From Myxococcales bacterium (GTDB lineage Bacteria; Myxococcota_C; UBA6777), in contig JACKEL010000003.1 of the NCBI GenBank assembly GCA_020632975.1, positions 419,367 to 483,366 of the forward strand: a stretch of DNA of 64,000 bases, written 5' to 3'. Made by a program: the position numbers and the translations under genes. The notes under the pieces were generated by a model. That model was not told the DNA's origin. It made no database searches and saw nothing but the letters and a program-made list of their open reading frames with translations. Numbering within the stretch: position 1 is the stretch's first letter; each line of letters begins with the position of its first letter. This document shows, in pieces, positions 17,167 to 25,928 of the stretch.

Positions 17167-18672
17167 ATGCGGCAACAAGCATGGATTCGAGTTTTTTTGT
17201 TGGTATTTGGTCTTTGGGTGGGGCTTGTCGGGCGGGCGCAAGCAGAGTGCGTCGAATTAAAGAATGACAACTTCGATGAAAGTGCACCGCAAGCAACGGG
17301 TGTTCGTTCTTTTTGCATCTCTGAGTTTTTTGGTTCGATCTTCGTTGCGACCAAAGACATTACTTTGCAAAAAGTGCGGTTGTTGATGTCGGGTGATAAC
17401 CAAAATCCGATGGGACTGACCCCCATCAAGATCTTGGTTTACAAGGAAGCGGCGCCCGATACTGCGGACCCTCAAGAGCCTGCTCTGAATGCTGAAGAGT
17501 TTTATTCGGTCAACAGTGCGCAGCTTACGCCACAGTGGATCGAGGTCAAAACAAACTTTCAGTTTAAGGCTGGGGAACGTTTTCGTGTGACGTTTGCGCA
17601 CGATAACATCGATTGTGAGTCGATCAACGAGACGAAGCCCTACTGTGCGGCGTATTGCAACTGGTGGGGGCCTACCGTGGATAAGGGGCCCATCAAGCCG
17701 AATGCAAACGTCGTGTTGGGATCGATGTTTGATTGTGCAGAAGTGTCCGAGCGAAAGTGGCGTTTTTGGAAAGATCTTCCTGATGCTTGTCGTCCTGCGG
17801 GGAACTTGATCTTGCGGGCGTTTGTGTATGACGGGAACGGTCCTGACTGCAACGCAACACCCCAAAGCTGTACGCCCGGTGGTACGCAGCCTTGCACCTG
17901 TTCGGATGGCAAAAGCGGCAACCAGACTTGTGCGCAAAACGGGACTTGGGGTTCTTGTGTTTGCAACACGAATCCCATGACTTGTACGCCCAATGCAACC
18001 GAGCCTTGCACGTGTACAGATGGAAAAAGCGGCAATCGCACCTGTAGTTCTGTCGGACAGTGGGGCACTTGCGCGTGTGCTTCGGGATGTACCTCTGGGG
18101 CCACGCAGCCTTGCACGTGCACAGATGGAAAAAGCGGCACGCAAACTTGCGATGGGAACGGCCAGTTTGGGGCTTGTGCATGCCAGAGCGGTACTTGTTC
18201 TCCTGGCTCGACCCAAGCTTGTACTTGCACCACAGGTGCGACAGGAGCCCAAAGCTGTAACCAAGAAGGGACGGCATGGTTGGAGTGTAAGTGTGTGACC
18301 GCTACAGAGCCTGTGGTGACGCGGGTTACGCCTGAAAAGGGACCCAACAACCAGAACACAGACGTTACGATCATTGGCCAAAACTTTGTGGAAGGCGCCA
18401 AGGTGCTGATTGGTACATTTGCGGCTTTGGAAGTTTCGGTCTTGGGGGATAAGTCGATTGCTGCGAAGGTTCCTGCGGCCCTAAAGCCTGGTGTCTATGA
18501 TGTTACAGTCGAAAATCCTGGCGGGAAGACGGGGCGTTTGACAGGGGCATTTACGGTCGAGGCCCCTGGATGCGGATGTTCGAGCTTTTCTGGGCGAGAT
18601 GGATTGCCGATGGAAGGCATCTTCTTTGGGCTGATGTTGCTGTTCTTGTTGCGTGTGCGACGCGTGCGCTAA
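17167..18672 (+). CDS. Secreted Cys-rich repeat protein with IPT/TIG domain and MYXO-CTERM tail
   Basis: From the ATG at 17167 (GGAGGAG upstream) the product has 501 residues. It has a signal peptide (about residues 1-26) and an N-terminal domain of about 200 residues with Cys pairs. Four Cys-rich repeats follow, each with a TQPCTCxDGKSGxxTC pattern. Then comes an IPT/TIG domain (VTRVTPEKGPNNQNTDVTI) and a C-terminal sorting tail: CGCSS, a membrane helix of about 15 residues, then RVRRVR. MYXO-CTERM tails are processed by myxosortases and leave the protein on the outer surface. The ligand is unknown. Neighbouring genes give no functional hint. Confidence 0.8.
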   Translation: MRQQAWIRVFLLVFGLWVGLVGRAQAECVELKNDNFDESAPQATGVRSFCISEFFGSIFVATKDITLQKVRLLMSGDNQNPMGLTPIKILVYKEAAPDTADPQEPALNAEEFYSVNSAQLTPQWIEVKTNFQFKAGERFRVTFAHDNIDCESINETKPYCAAYCNWWGPTVDKGPIKPNANVVLGSMFDCAEVSERKWRFWKDLPDACRPAGNLILRAFVYDGNGPDCNATPQSCTPGGTQPCTCSDGKSGNQTCAQNGTWGSCVCNTNPMTCTPNATEPCTCTDGKSGNRTCSSVGQWGTCACASGCTSGATQPCTCTDGKSGTQTCDGNGQFGACACQSGTCSPGSTQACTCTTGATGAQSCNQEGTAWLECKCVTATEPVVTRVTPEKGPNNQNTDVTIIGQNFVEGAKVLIGTFAALEVSVLGDKSIAAKVPAALKPGVYDVTVENPGGKTGRLTGAFTVEAPGCGCSSFSGRDGLPMEGIFFGLMLLFLLRVRRVR

Positions 18673-18719
18673 AGCTTCGGTTTCTGGCGGGGAAGTTCTT
18701 TGTGGGGTTGGGGCGCGAC

Positions 18720-18755
18720 GAGGTGGGCATTTTCTGGGCACCTCTACTTTTTTAT
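18720..18755 (+). terminator. Rho-independent terminator candidate
   Basis: GAGGTG (18720-18725) pairs with CACCTC (18739-18744) and is followed by TACTTTTTT. It lies 48 bases after the stop of the Cys-rich protein gene. Confidence 0.55.
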
Positions 18756-18781
18756 CAAACCTTCTACTTTTTTTATCAAAC
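18743..18781. repeat. Tandem duplication of an 18-19 bp segment
   Basis: TCTACTTTTTTATCAAAC (18743-18760) is repeated at 18763-18781 with one extra T. The first copy forms the T-run of the terminator, so the duplication gives a second T-run. Confidence 0.7.
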
Positions 18782-18896
18782 TTAGATCGATGTCAGACAG
18801 GTCTCGTTGAATCTCAAAGACACAAGATGCTTCTCTAGATCGCCGATGCTTGGTGGTTTTGGAGTCTGTTCATGCTGCAACGTGGAGGAACACAAG

Positions 18897-19517
18897 ATGC
18901 AAGCGACATGGAAAACACGTCAACTTTGGTCATGGACGACAGGACTTTTTGTGGGGGCTTCACTTTTGGCGGGTTCTGCCCAAGCCATCTCCCCGCCGCG
19001 TATGATGACAAAGAAAGAGCTAAAAGAGTACACACATCTCGTTGTGAAGGGGAATATCGTCGAAAAAAAGGTGGTCGAGTTCAAGGCGACCAACGACGTA
19101 AGCACCACGATCTGGCTGCGTGTGTCCTCTGTGGATGTCAAAAATAAGAAGTATGCGGGCTTTTTGAAGAAGGGGAGCCTTTTACGATTCTTTCGTTCTT
19201 GCCAAACCAAACCCGTCCAAGGCAAACCCAAGATCACCAAGCCCGCGCGAGCGCGTTGGGTCAAAGGCCCCGATGGTCGAAAGATATGGGTTTCGTCTGC
19301 ACCTCCGCGTGTTCCATTTGGGCGAAGCAAGCGGCGTTGTGCTTCCTTTCGCTACGAAGGCTCCGCGCCTCTGATGCAAAAGAAAGGCAGTGAGATCAAG
19401 TTGCCTTTACATGTGATGATGTACTCGGGAAAAGCGGAGTATTCGACGGTTCCTTTGATGACTACGTGGGGGCGTCCGCTTCGTGGGCTTCTGGTCAAAG
19501 CTGTGAAAGGCAACTGA
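18897..19517 (+). CDS. Secreted hypothetical protein
   Basis: The ATG at 18897 has GGAGG nearby and gives 206 residues with a signal peptide ending around AGSAQA. The mature part begins with a segment like THLVVKGNIVEKK and is mostly beta strand. It contains basic residues and two Cys. The pattern (VVKGNI...TTIWLRVSSVDV) resembles the partial protein at 63404-64000 (IVQGQV...TLVTLTVNEEV), suggesting a shared domain. There is no known catalytic motif. In-frame codons upstream of 18897 lack a ribosome site. Confidence 0.65.
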   Translation: MQATWKTRQLWSWTTGLFVGASLLAGSAQAISPPRMMTKKELKEYTHLVVKGNIVEKKVVEFKATNDVSTTIWLRVSSVDVKNKKYAGFLKKGSLLRFFRSCQTKPVQGKPKITKPARARWVKGPDGRKIWVSSAPPRVPFGRSKRRCASFRYEGSAPLMQKKGSEIKLPLHVMMYSGKAEYSTVPLMTTWGRPLRGLLVKAVKGN

Positions 19518-19762
19518 GCTTTTAGGGCTTGTCTTGGAATTTTTCTTATCGATGAGGTATCTTTTTCTCTGAGGGGAGAGAAAGAAGAAAACAGCTGCGA
19601 CTTTTCTTGGGTGGGGGTTTCGGGCACAAAAAGCTTGGAAAGTCGGTGAGGAAAGCAGCGGACGGGTGCTTGGGGGCGGGGTGGAGAAGAAAAAGAAATG
19701 TGTGATCTGCACGACAATTTGGGGAAGGCTTCGTCTGAAAGGACTAGAGGCCAAGGATGGCA

Positions 19763-20683
19763 CTACCCTTCGGATGTCTCGTCTTCTTGGCTGTTTTTGA
19801 GCAGCCTGTGAAGGCTAAGATCTAGACGACTGCGAATCATCTCCATCAAACTATCAAAGTCTTCGTTCGAAAGTTTGAGTCGCGTGAGTAGCCCGAGCCT
19901 TGTTCGTTCAAGGAGGGTTTCGCGTGCGCGTGCGATGCGTCGTGCTGCGGTTGCGCGGTGGATGTGGTAGATGGCGCCGATCTGGTCGATGGAAAGGCCC
20001 GCGATGAGATTTTGTCGCAGGAGATTGCGTTCGCTGCTGCTCAAGGAACCCATCGCTTCTTCGAAAGACTCTTTGAATTGGGCGCGGTACTCGCGTTTGA
20101 GGAAGTCGAGTTCGACATCGGTTTGAAGATCGGGTGCGTTCATCAAGAGTCGATCGTCAGTTCCGTGCTCTCTCTTTTGTTGCGCGCCACTTCGCACACA
20201 GTCGAGGAAGGTGCGCGTTGCGGTCACACGCAACCAAGAGTGGAGTGGCCCTTGGCCCGCATAATGACGGATGCGTGCATCACGTTGGGGCGTATCCACA
20301 AAGAGTTTTTCTCGAAGGGTTTGGAGTAGATCTTCTTCGGGGTGGGCTTGGTTGGCAAAGCGGCGCGCGATTTGGCGCAACATCCCTGCATATTGATGTT
20401 CTAGTACTTCGATGGCTTGGGCGTTTTGAAGCGTACATGCAAAGGCGAGGTACAGATCTGGGCAGTGCAAGCGTAGCAACCAAGCATCGATCGTGGCGCT
20501 CTCGGCATTTTGTTGATAGAGCCCAGCCAGACATTTTAAGAAATCGGAAGTTTGTACGGAGAGATGTGGCCAAGCTTGCTGGGCTTGTTGAACGCAGGCT
20601 TGCAAGCGCGCATCCAAATCGTGAAGACTAAGTGCTTGCACGTGTAGCGTTGGGTCGAGGGCTTCCAAAAAGATCTCTTGCAT
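19763..20683 (-). CDS. RNA polymerase sigma-70 family (ECF-like) sigma factor
   Basis: The 306-residue protein has an N-terminal extension of about 80 residues. A sigma region 2 follows (EHQYAGMLRQIARRFANQAHPEEDLLQTLREKLF), then a linker, and a region 4 helix-turn-helix (LSSSERNLLRQNLIAGLSIDQIGAIYHIHRATAARRIARARE, a landmark at about residues 212-253). It is thus an ECF-type factor with extra N- and C-terminal sequence, as is common in Myxococcota. The start has GGAGG five bases upstream. It is divergent from a Ser/Thr kinase whose N-terminal part contains a zinc-finger-like anti-sigma motif, so the kinase may control it (inference). Confidence 0.85.
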   Translation of the reverse strand: MQEIFLEALDPTLHVQALSLHDLDARLQACVQQAQQAWPHLSVQTSDFLKCLAGLYQQNAESATIDAWLLRLHCPDLYLAFACTLQNAQAIEVLEHQYAGMLRQIARRFANQAHPEEDLLQTLREKLFVDTPQRDARIRHYAGQGPLHSWLRVTATRTFLDCVRSGAQQKREHGTDDRLLMNAPDLQTDVELDFLKREYRAQFKESFEEAMGSLSSSERNLLRQNLIAGLSIDQIGAIYHIHRATAARRIARARETLLERTRLGLLTRLKLSNEDFDSLMEMIRSRLDLSLHRLLKNSQEDETSEG

Positions 20684-20821
20684 CCATTCCTCCGAAACAC
20701 CCGCGTCTTATCTCTTTTGTTTCTTCTTGAAGACTAGAATGGCTGGGTGCGCGTGATATTTGTATATGTTTATATATTCTAGCGCGTCCGTCAAAGAAAG
20801 GTTTGGTGATCGGAGGCATGG

Positions 20822-22987
20822 ATGACTAAGTACAAGAAACATACGTTACATACGAGCATTTCGCCGTATCCTTTGTCAGAACCAACGGTGGCAGAAGACG
20901 ACCCTTTGCCAACGATGGAAGTCGCTTCTTGGAGCGATCACACGATGCCTGATGAAGACATCCCTCCATCCATCGCGTTGGAGTTTGCTTCTTGGGGAGA
21001 GCAAACCTTGCAAGGCGAAGCGGACGATTCGTTGGAAGCGATCCAAGCCTTTCAAGAAAGTATCACTTCATTTCGACAACAAGAACCCTCTCATGCGCCT
21101 GATTCGGGGATCTCACAACCCTTTTCGAGTCCAAGCAGTTCACCGTCTTTTTCTAGTTCGGCGATCTCGCATCCTTTTCAGGTCATGCATGTCGAACCCA
21201 AAGAAGAAGGGCATTGTCAGTTTACAGACTGTCCAGATGAAAACCAGTTTGTCGCCATGCTGCAAGGACTTTTGAGTCCTCAAGAGGTTCAGCGACTCGA
21301 AGAAGCGATGGATCGCTGCTCGTACTGCGCTGAATTAATGGTCGAGATCGCACGGACGATGCATCCTGAAGATGCTTCTGAAACGTCTCTTCCCGATCAC
21401 CAACCCCCCAAAGTTGGGCGTTACCGCCTCGGTGAGCTTTTGGGAGCTGGCGGGATGGGGATGGTGTATGCAGCGTTTGACGAAGAACTTGAGCGCAAGG
21501 TTGCAATAAAATTGCTGCGTCCAGATGTAACGGACCCTGAGATGCGGGAGTTTCATAAAGCGCGGATGATTCGAGAAGCACGGCTGCTTGCCTCACTTTC
21601 ACATCCGCGCATCCTCACCATCTACGAAGTCGATACGTGGAATGATCAGATCTTTTTGGCGATGCAACACATCGATGGCATGAACATGCGTCAGTGGATG
21701 GAAGACCGCAATCCCAGTTGGGAAGAGGTCTTGGGGATGTACATCGAAGTGGGGCGGGCTTTGGTTGCTGCGCATGAAGCCAATATCATCCATCGCGACA
21801 TAAAGCCCGACAATATCTTGGTTTCGCGAAAAGGCGATATCTATCTTACAGACTTTGGACTCGCGCGCGTTTCGCAGAGCACCCATCACTCGATCAGCGC
21901 CTTTGGTGGTCAGCATGGACAGGAACAACCCAAGCGTCTCACTGCGGTGGGCGATATCTTGGGAACGCCCGCTTACATGTCTCCTGAACAGTTTCGTGGA
22001 CGGGGCGTGGGGAAACGCTCGGATCAATTTTCTTTTTGTGTGGCGCTCTACGAAGCACTTTATGGTGTGCTTCCTTTCGGGGGCCACGATATCGAAGAGA
22101 TGATGCAAGCGGCGCAAGATGGCCAGCTTTTGATGCCCCAACGCTCGAGCGTACCCAACGAGATCTTTCGTGTCCTTGCCAAAGGGCTCCATCCACTCCC
22201 ACGCGAACGCTACACGACGATGACTGATCTCCTCCAGGCTTTGCAAAGCGCCAAACGTGGCGTGGCTTGGCGTCGCGCAATCTTGCCGATCGGGGTCGTG
22301 GTGGGAACGTTGTTGTTGTTTTTGGCGGTGGCTTTGTGGGGGCGTTCCAATGGGCGCGACACCAAGATCGCGACGCCGATCGACTCAGCCAAGACCCCCA
22401 TCTCCAAAGGCAGAGCCGCGCAAGAGATCCCTTTCGGAAAAGGCAAGAACCCACCCTCTCCCTTGAACAATCGTGAATTCACGGTCCCTTCGAAGTTTTT
22501 ACAGGAGCCTTCAAAGGGGCCGTCTCCCTCGAATTTTCAACAACGACCGTCAAATGTGCAACAACGACCGTCAAATGTGCAACAACGACCCTTGAATGTT
22601 CAACAACGGCCGTCAAATGTGCAACAACGGCCGTCAGGCTTTCGCTTGCAGCAGCGACCGTCGGATGCCAACCGACGACGGACGCCATTACCCTCGAAGA
22701 TACAACAGCAGCGGCCGTCTCCTCTGAAGCTAGAGCAGCGGCCGTCTTCTCCGAAGCTAGAGCAGCGGCCTTCTCTCTTAGAACAAAAACCCTCGAAGGT
22801 TCGTGCGTTGCCTCGCGAGCAGTTCCCTCCAAAGAAAGGGCTGATGCAAGTAAAGTCGATGCAGCCGCCTTCTTCTTTTTTGCAAGAGAAGCCCGATGCC
22901 GACGTGATCTGGGAAAAGAAAGATGACGTGGTCAACAAAAAAGGCGTTGGGAACAAAAAGGGCGCGGCGAATAAAAAAAGCCCCTAA
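20822..22987 (+). CDS. Membrane Ser/Thr protein kinase with anti-sigma-like zinc-finger region and QQRPS repeats
   Basis: The 721-residue protein has four parts. First is an acidic Ser-rich region of about 135 residues. Second is a segment ending DRCSYCAELMVEI, like the Cys pair of zf-HC2 anti-sigma domains. Third is a full protein kinase domain from about residue 199: GAGGMGMVYAAF, VAIKLL, HRDIKPDN, DFGLAR, and APE-like SPE. Fourth is one membrane helix near residue 485-502 and a basic Pro/Gln tail that should be periplasmic. The tail holds five 7-residue QQRPSNV-type repeats followed by degenerate copies. The ribosome site is GGAGG. The divergent sigma factor gene is a likely partner. Confidence 0.88.
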   Translation: MTKYKKHTLHTSISPYPLSEPTVAEDDPLPTMEVASWSDHTMPDEDIPPSIALEFASWGEQTLQGEADDSLEAIQAFQESITSFRQQEPSHAPDSGISQPFSSPSSSPSFSSSAISHPFQVMHVEPKEEGHCQFTDCPDENQFVAMLQGLLSPQEVQRLEEAMDRCSYCAELMVEIARTMHPEDASETSLPDHQPPKVGRYRLGELLGAGGMGMVYAAFDEELERKVAIKLLRPDVTDPEMREFHKARMIREARLLASLSHPRILTIYEVDTWNDQIFLAMQHIDGMNMRQWMEDRNPSWEEVLGMYIEVGRALVAAHEANIIHRDIKPDNILVSRKGDIYLTDFGLARVSQSTHHSISAFGGQHGQEQPKRLTAVGDILGTPAYMSPEQFRGRGVGKRSDQFSFCVALYEALYGVLPFGGHDIEEMMQAAQDGQLLMPQRSSVPNEIFRVLAKGLHPLPRERYTTMTDLLQALQSAKRGVAWRRAILPIGVVVGTLLLFLAVALWGRSNGRDTKIATPIDSAKTPISKGRAAQEIPFGKGKNPPSPLNNREFTVPSKFLQEPSKGPSPSNFQQRPSNVQQRPSNVQQRPLNVQQRPSNVQQRPSGFRLQQRPSDANRRRTPLPSKIQQQRPSPLKLEQRPSSPKLEQRPSLLEQKPSKVRALPREQFPPKKGLMQVKSMQPPSSFLQEKPDADVIWEKKDDVVNKKGVGNKKGAANKKSP
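22538..22640 (+). repeat. 21-bp coding repeat (QQRPSNV)
   Basis: Units begin at 22538, 22559, 22580, 22601 and 22622, encoding QQRPSNV or close variants. Units 4 and 5 use CGG where units 1-3 use CGA, so the array has two sub-types. It is inside the periplasmic tail of the kinase. Confidence 0.85.
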
Positions 22988-23105
22988 TCTCAATGGCTTG
23001 CTTGGATGGGTGCGGTGTGTGTATCTTGGGGACATGACTGTGGGGGGCGGATGGGATATGGTGTGGACTTCCATCTGAAGTACGTGCGTTGTTGTGAGGA
23101 GGGCG

Positions 23106-25733
23106 ATGATCAGTTCCCATCTATCGACACAAGCGACATCGATCTTACAAGGCCAACACCCCATGGGCTCCTATCTTTTGATAGAGCAGATCGCCAAAGG
23201 CGGCATGTCATGGGTGTTTCGGGCGCGACATCTCGAAAAAGATCAGATCGTTGCAGTCAAAGTGTTATTCCCCCACCTGTTGGATGAAGATCGAGCAAGA
23301 GAGAGATTTTTGCTCGAAGGAAAGATCCAGTCTGGATTGGTGCATCCTCATATCGTCCGCGTATTCGATGTTTTGGAAGAGTCAGGCTTGCTTGCGATCG
23401 TGATGGAGTGGGTCGAAGGTGTGGATCTGCAACGTCACATCGAACAGCGAGATACCCCCCTTTCGAGCGAAGAGTTGTGGGACGTCTTTTTGCCCGTCTT
23501 GGATGCTTTGGCGTACGCGCACCAACAAGGCCTTGTCCACCGCGATATCAAAGCCCCCAATATCCTTTTGCGTAAACATGGCGCCAGTCTGCATCCTTTG
23601 ATCAGCGACTTTGGTATCGCAAAGCTGCGTTCTCGTGTTGGAAACACCCGTACTGACGCGATGATGGGGACCGCCGCTTACATGTCTCCTGAGCAGATCT
23701 ATAGCAGCAAGTACGTGGATCAGCGATCTGATATCTATAGCTTTGGTGTGATGCTTTTCTTCGCATCTACGGGGCGTCTTCCTTTCGTTGAAGAGAACAA
23801 TCTCCAACTTTTATACAGCCATCTCGAAAAAGATCCTCCTGCCATTGCTCCTTTGAATCCCGATCTACCGACGCTTTTTGAACAAGTGGTGCGGCGTTGT
23901 CTTTCCAAAAGACCACAAGATCGCTTTGAGCACTGTGCGGCTGTGGCGATCGCCTTTGCAGAAGCCCTTGGCGACGGACGTCAGGGACGTGACATCGTTG
24001 TGGCTCGCGCTACCGTGACCAACGAAAATGCAGCTTGGGAAGTTGGGGAGGACGGTGCAGCCGCAGAAGTCGAAGAGTTGTACGCTGTCCAACAAAAGCT
24101 CGAACTCGCCCGCAAGCGTGCCCTTGAACATGCAGAAGAGGTCGCGCCGCCCAACCTTCGCGACTTACAGGTCTTTGCCCCTACATACGAGCGAGCGCAA
24201 AAAGAAGATCCTTCCCAAGCATCGGGCGGAGAGGACGCTCTTGCATGGCGTGACGATAGCGGAGGGCGGTTCCTTGGTGCTTTTTTGGGGGGGGGCGGGA
24301 TCTTGTTAGCGTTGATCTGGCTGTTGTGGTTGTCGCCACAAGAAACGATCGCGCCTGAAGATGACTTGTTGCAGTTGGAAAAAAGCTGCGTTGAAGGTCA
24401 AAAACAGCGATCCCTTCGGCCATCTGATACCTCCTTGCGAGTGTTGTGGGTACGCCATCGAGAGCGAAACAAGCACGACTCTTGGGTCTGGGCAGAGCGT
24501 TTGCGTGAGATGGATAAAACACAGAGAAAGAGCTTGTTTCGAGAGCTTCACTTGGTGGGGGCGCGTATCCAAAAAACGCAACTCGCTTTGGGTGATGTTC
24601 TTTCTGAGAAAAGCGCGACAAAAGCACGGTTGATTGGCCGTTTGTGTCAAGTTGATCTCGTCGTGATGTTTGGTTTGGTGCGCGCCAAAAAGAAGGTGAC
24701 AGGGCTTGGCCTGCAACTTCTCTACACAGGGAAACCGTTGGGGTTCCCGATCAAGCCGAAGAAGCGGCATCTTCCGCCACAGATGGTTTGGGTCGAAAAA
24801 CTGCCCGTTGTAAAGATGCTTCTTCGCGAAGGACGGGTACTCTCGGAAAAAGAGAAAGCTTATCGTGTGATCGCAGGGCTTTCCAACTATCTGCGTGCGC
24901 GTCGCGCAAACAAACAATCGTTGTTGCGGGATGCTTTTTTATGGTCCGCAGCCAAGATCTTCCACGAAGAAGGTGTGGAAAGTTCGCCACCACAGGGCCT
25001 TGAGACATATTTGCGATCTTGGAAAAGCGTCCAAGTCTTTGCGCAAGGCGCGGGCACTTCTGGACGTTCGAGAAGACACGCCAGAAAAACGAAGATCTTC
25101 GTGGAAGCTGGGCCCTTTTGGTTTGAAGACGAAAAAGGCGAAAAACAAGTGGAGTTGCCGTCTTTTTGGATCGATCGCTACGAAGTGAGTCGCGCACAGT
25201 ACGAACTTTGCGTGGCTTTGGGAGGATGTCGCGCGGTCTCGATGGTCTCTGAACGAGGTTGGCAACTTCCCCAAGAACAAGTCTCTGTTCTTGATGCGAA
25301 AAAGTATTGCGCTTTTCGTAAGAAGAAGCTTCCCACCCCGCAACAGTGGGTCAAAGCGGCGCGCGGGGGACTGACGCTGCGTGGAAAATCGAATCCCAAA
25401 CCCAAGCGACGCTACGTTTGGGGAAGACGCGAGCCTTCGTGTCGCTATGCCAACCTCAATTGGTGTTATCTGCGCAAAGGAAAGCTCGTGGAACGTCCGC
25501 GACTTTTGCCGATCACAAAGTCGCTTTTGGACAAAAGCCCCTATGGAGTCGAGCAGATGATGGGGAACGTGGCGGAGCTAACGCGTGATGGAAAGGTGTA
25601 TGGTGGCTCTGCGTATGGAAAGGCCCGTCCTATCGGACTTTATAATCCGATGGATCAGCGAAGAGGGCTGACGGGGGTGGGCTTTCGTTGCGTTGAAGAG
25701 ATCGATGACACCAAGAAAAAAACGGGCCACTGA
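23106..25733 (+). CDS. Membrane Ser/Thr protein kinase with C-terminal FGE/SUMF1-like sensor domain
   Basis: The ATG at 23106 follows GAGGAGGGCG; the product has 875 residues. The kinase domain spans about residues 20-290, with KGGMSWVFRARH, AVKVLF, HRDIKAPN, DFGIAK and MSPEQ. A membrane helix follows at about residues 395-412 (GGGGILLALIWLLWL). After about 220 residues of unassigned sequence comes a formylglycine-generating-enzyme/sulfatase-modifying fold: SFWIDRYEVSRAQYELC, LPTPQQWVKAARGG, YGVEQMMGNVAEL and GVGFRC. The paired catalytic Cys of true FGE are not visible in the GGSAYGKARP segment, so it is probably a ligand-binding module, not an enzyme. Confidence 0.88.
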   Translation: MISSHLSTQATSILQGQHPMGSYLLIEQIAKGGMSWVFRARHLEKDQIVAVKVLFPHLLDEDRARERFLLEGKIQSGLVHPHIVRVFDVLEESGLLAIVMEWVEGVDLQRHIEQRDTPLSSEELWDVFLPVLDALAYAHQQGLVHRDIKAPNILLRKHGASLHPLISDFGIAKLRSRVGNTRTDAMMGTAAYMSPEQIYSSKYVDQRSDIYSFGVMLFFASTGRLPFVEENNLQLLYSHLEKDPPAIAPLNPDLPTLFEQVVRRCLSKRPQDRFEHCAAVAIAFAEALGDGRQGRDIVVARATVTNENAAWEVGEDGAAAEVEELYAVQQKLELARKRALEHAEEVAPPNLRDLQVFAPTYERAQKEDPSQASGGEDALAWRDDSGGRFLGAFLGGGGILLALIWLLWLSPQETIAPEDDLLQLEKSCVEGQKQRSLRPSDTSLRVLWVRHRERNKHDSWVWAERLREMDKTQRKSLFRELHLVGARIQKTQLALGDVLSEKSATKARLIGRLCQVDLVVMFGLVRAKKKVTGLGLQLLYTGKPLGFPIKPKKRHLPPQMVWVEKLPVVKMLLREGRVLSEKEKAYRVIAGLSNYLRARRANKQSLLRDAFLWSAAKIFHEEGVESSPPQGLETYLRSWKSVQVFAQGAGTSGRSRRHARKTKIFVEAGPFWFEDEKGEKQVELPSFWIDRYEVSRAQYELCVALGGCRAVSMVSERGWQLPQEQVSVLDAKKYCAFRKKKLPTPQQWVKAARGGLTLRGKSNPKPKRRYVWGRREPSCRYANLNWCYLRKGKLVERPRLLPITKSLLDKSPYGVEQMMGNVAELTRDGKVYGGSAYGKARPIGLYNPMDQRRGLTGVGFRCVEEIDDTKKKTGH

Positions 25734-25740
25734 GCAAACA

Positions 25741-25925
25741 CTTCTCTTGCGGTACAAGCACTCCCACCGTGAAATAAGCCGTTTTATTGCGTCGTCATCT
25801 CTTCCACTGCGCATCAAGCACTTCCACTGCGTCGTCATCTCTTCCATCACACAGCCATTTCTTCTATTGCGAAGCAAGCGCTCTCATCGTGGAAGAATCT
25901 GTTTTATTGCGAAGTAAGCGCTTTC
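25741..25925. repeat. Array of nine 20-bp units with exact 20-bp period
   Basis: Units start at 25741, 25761, 25781, 25801, 25821, 25841, 25861, 25881 and 25901, with a partial unit at 25921. Typical units are CTTCCACTGCGTCGTCATCT (25821) and CTTCTATTGCGAAGCAAGCG (25861). The first ten bases (CTTCYAYTGC-like) are best conserved. The second half is of two main types, one ending AAGCR and one ending ATCT. There are no spacers, so it is not CRISPR. It fills the whole gap between the kinase gene and the convergent Rieske oxygenase gene. Confidence 0.8.
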
Positions 25926-25928
25926 TTT

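Noticed and set aside
15888..17429. A 513-codon minus-strand open frame over the flotillin gene
   Set aside because: Antisense of the flotillin coiled coil, composition typical of an antisense frame, no ribosome site.
25741..25925. 20-bp units considered as a CRISPR array
   Set aside because: Units are directly adjacent without spacers, are poorly conserved, and no cas genes are near.
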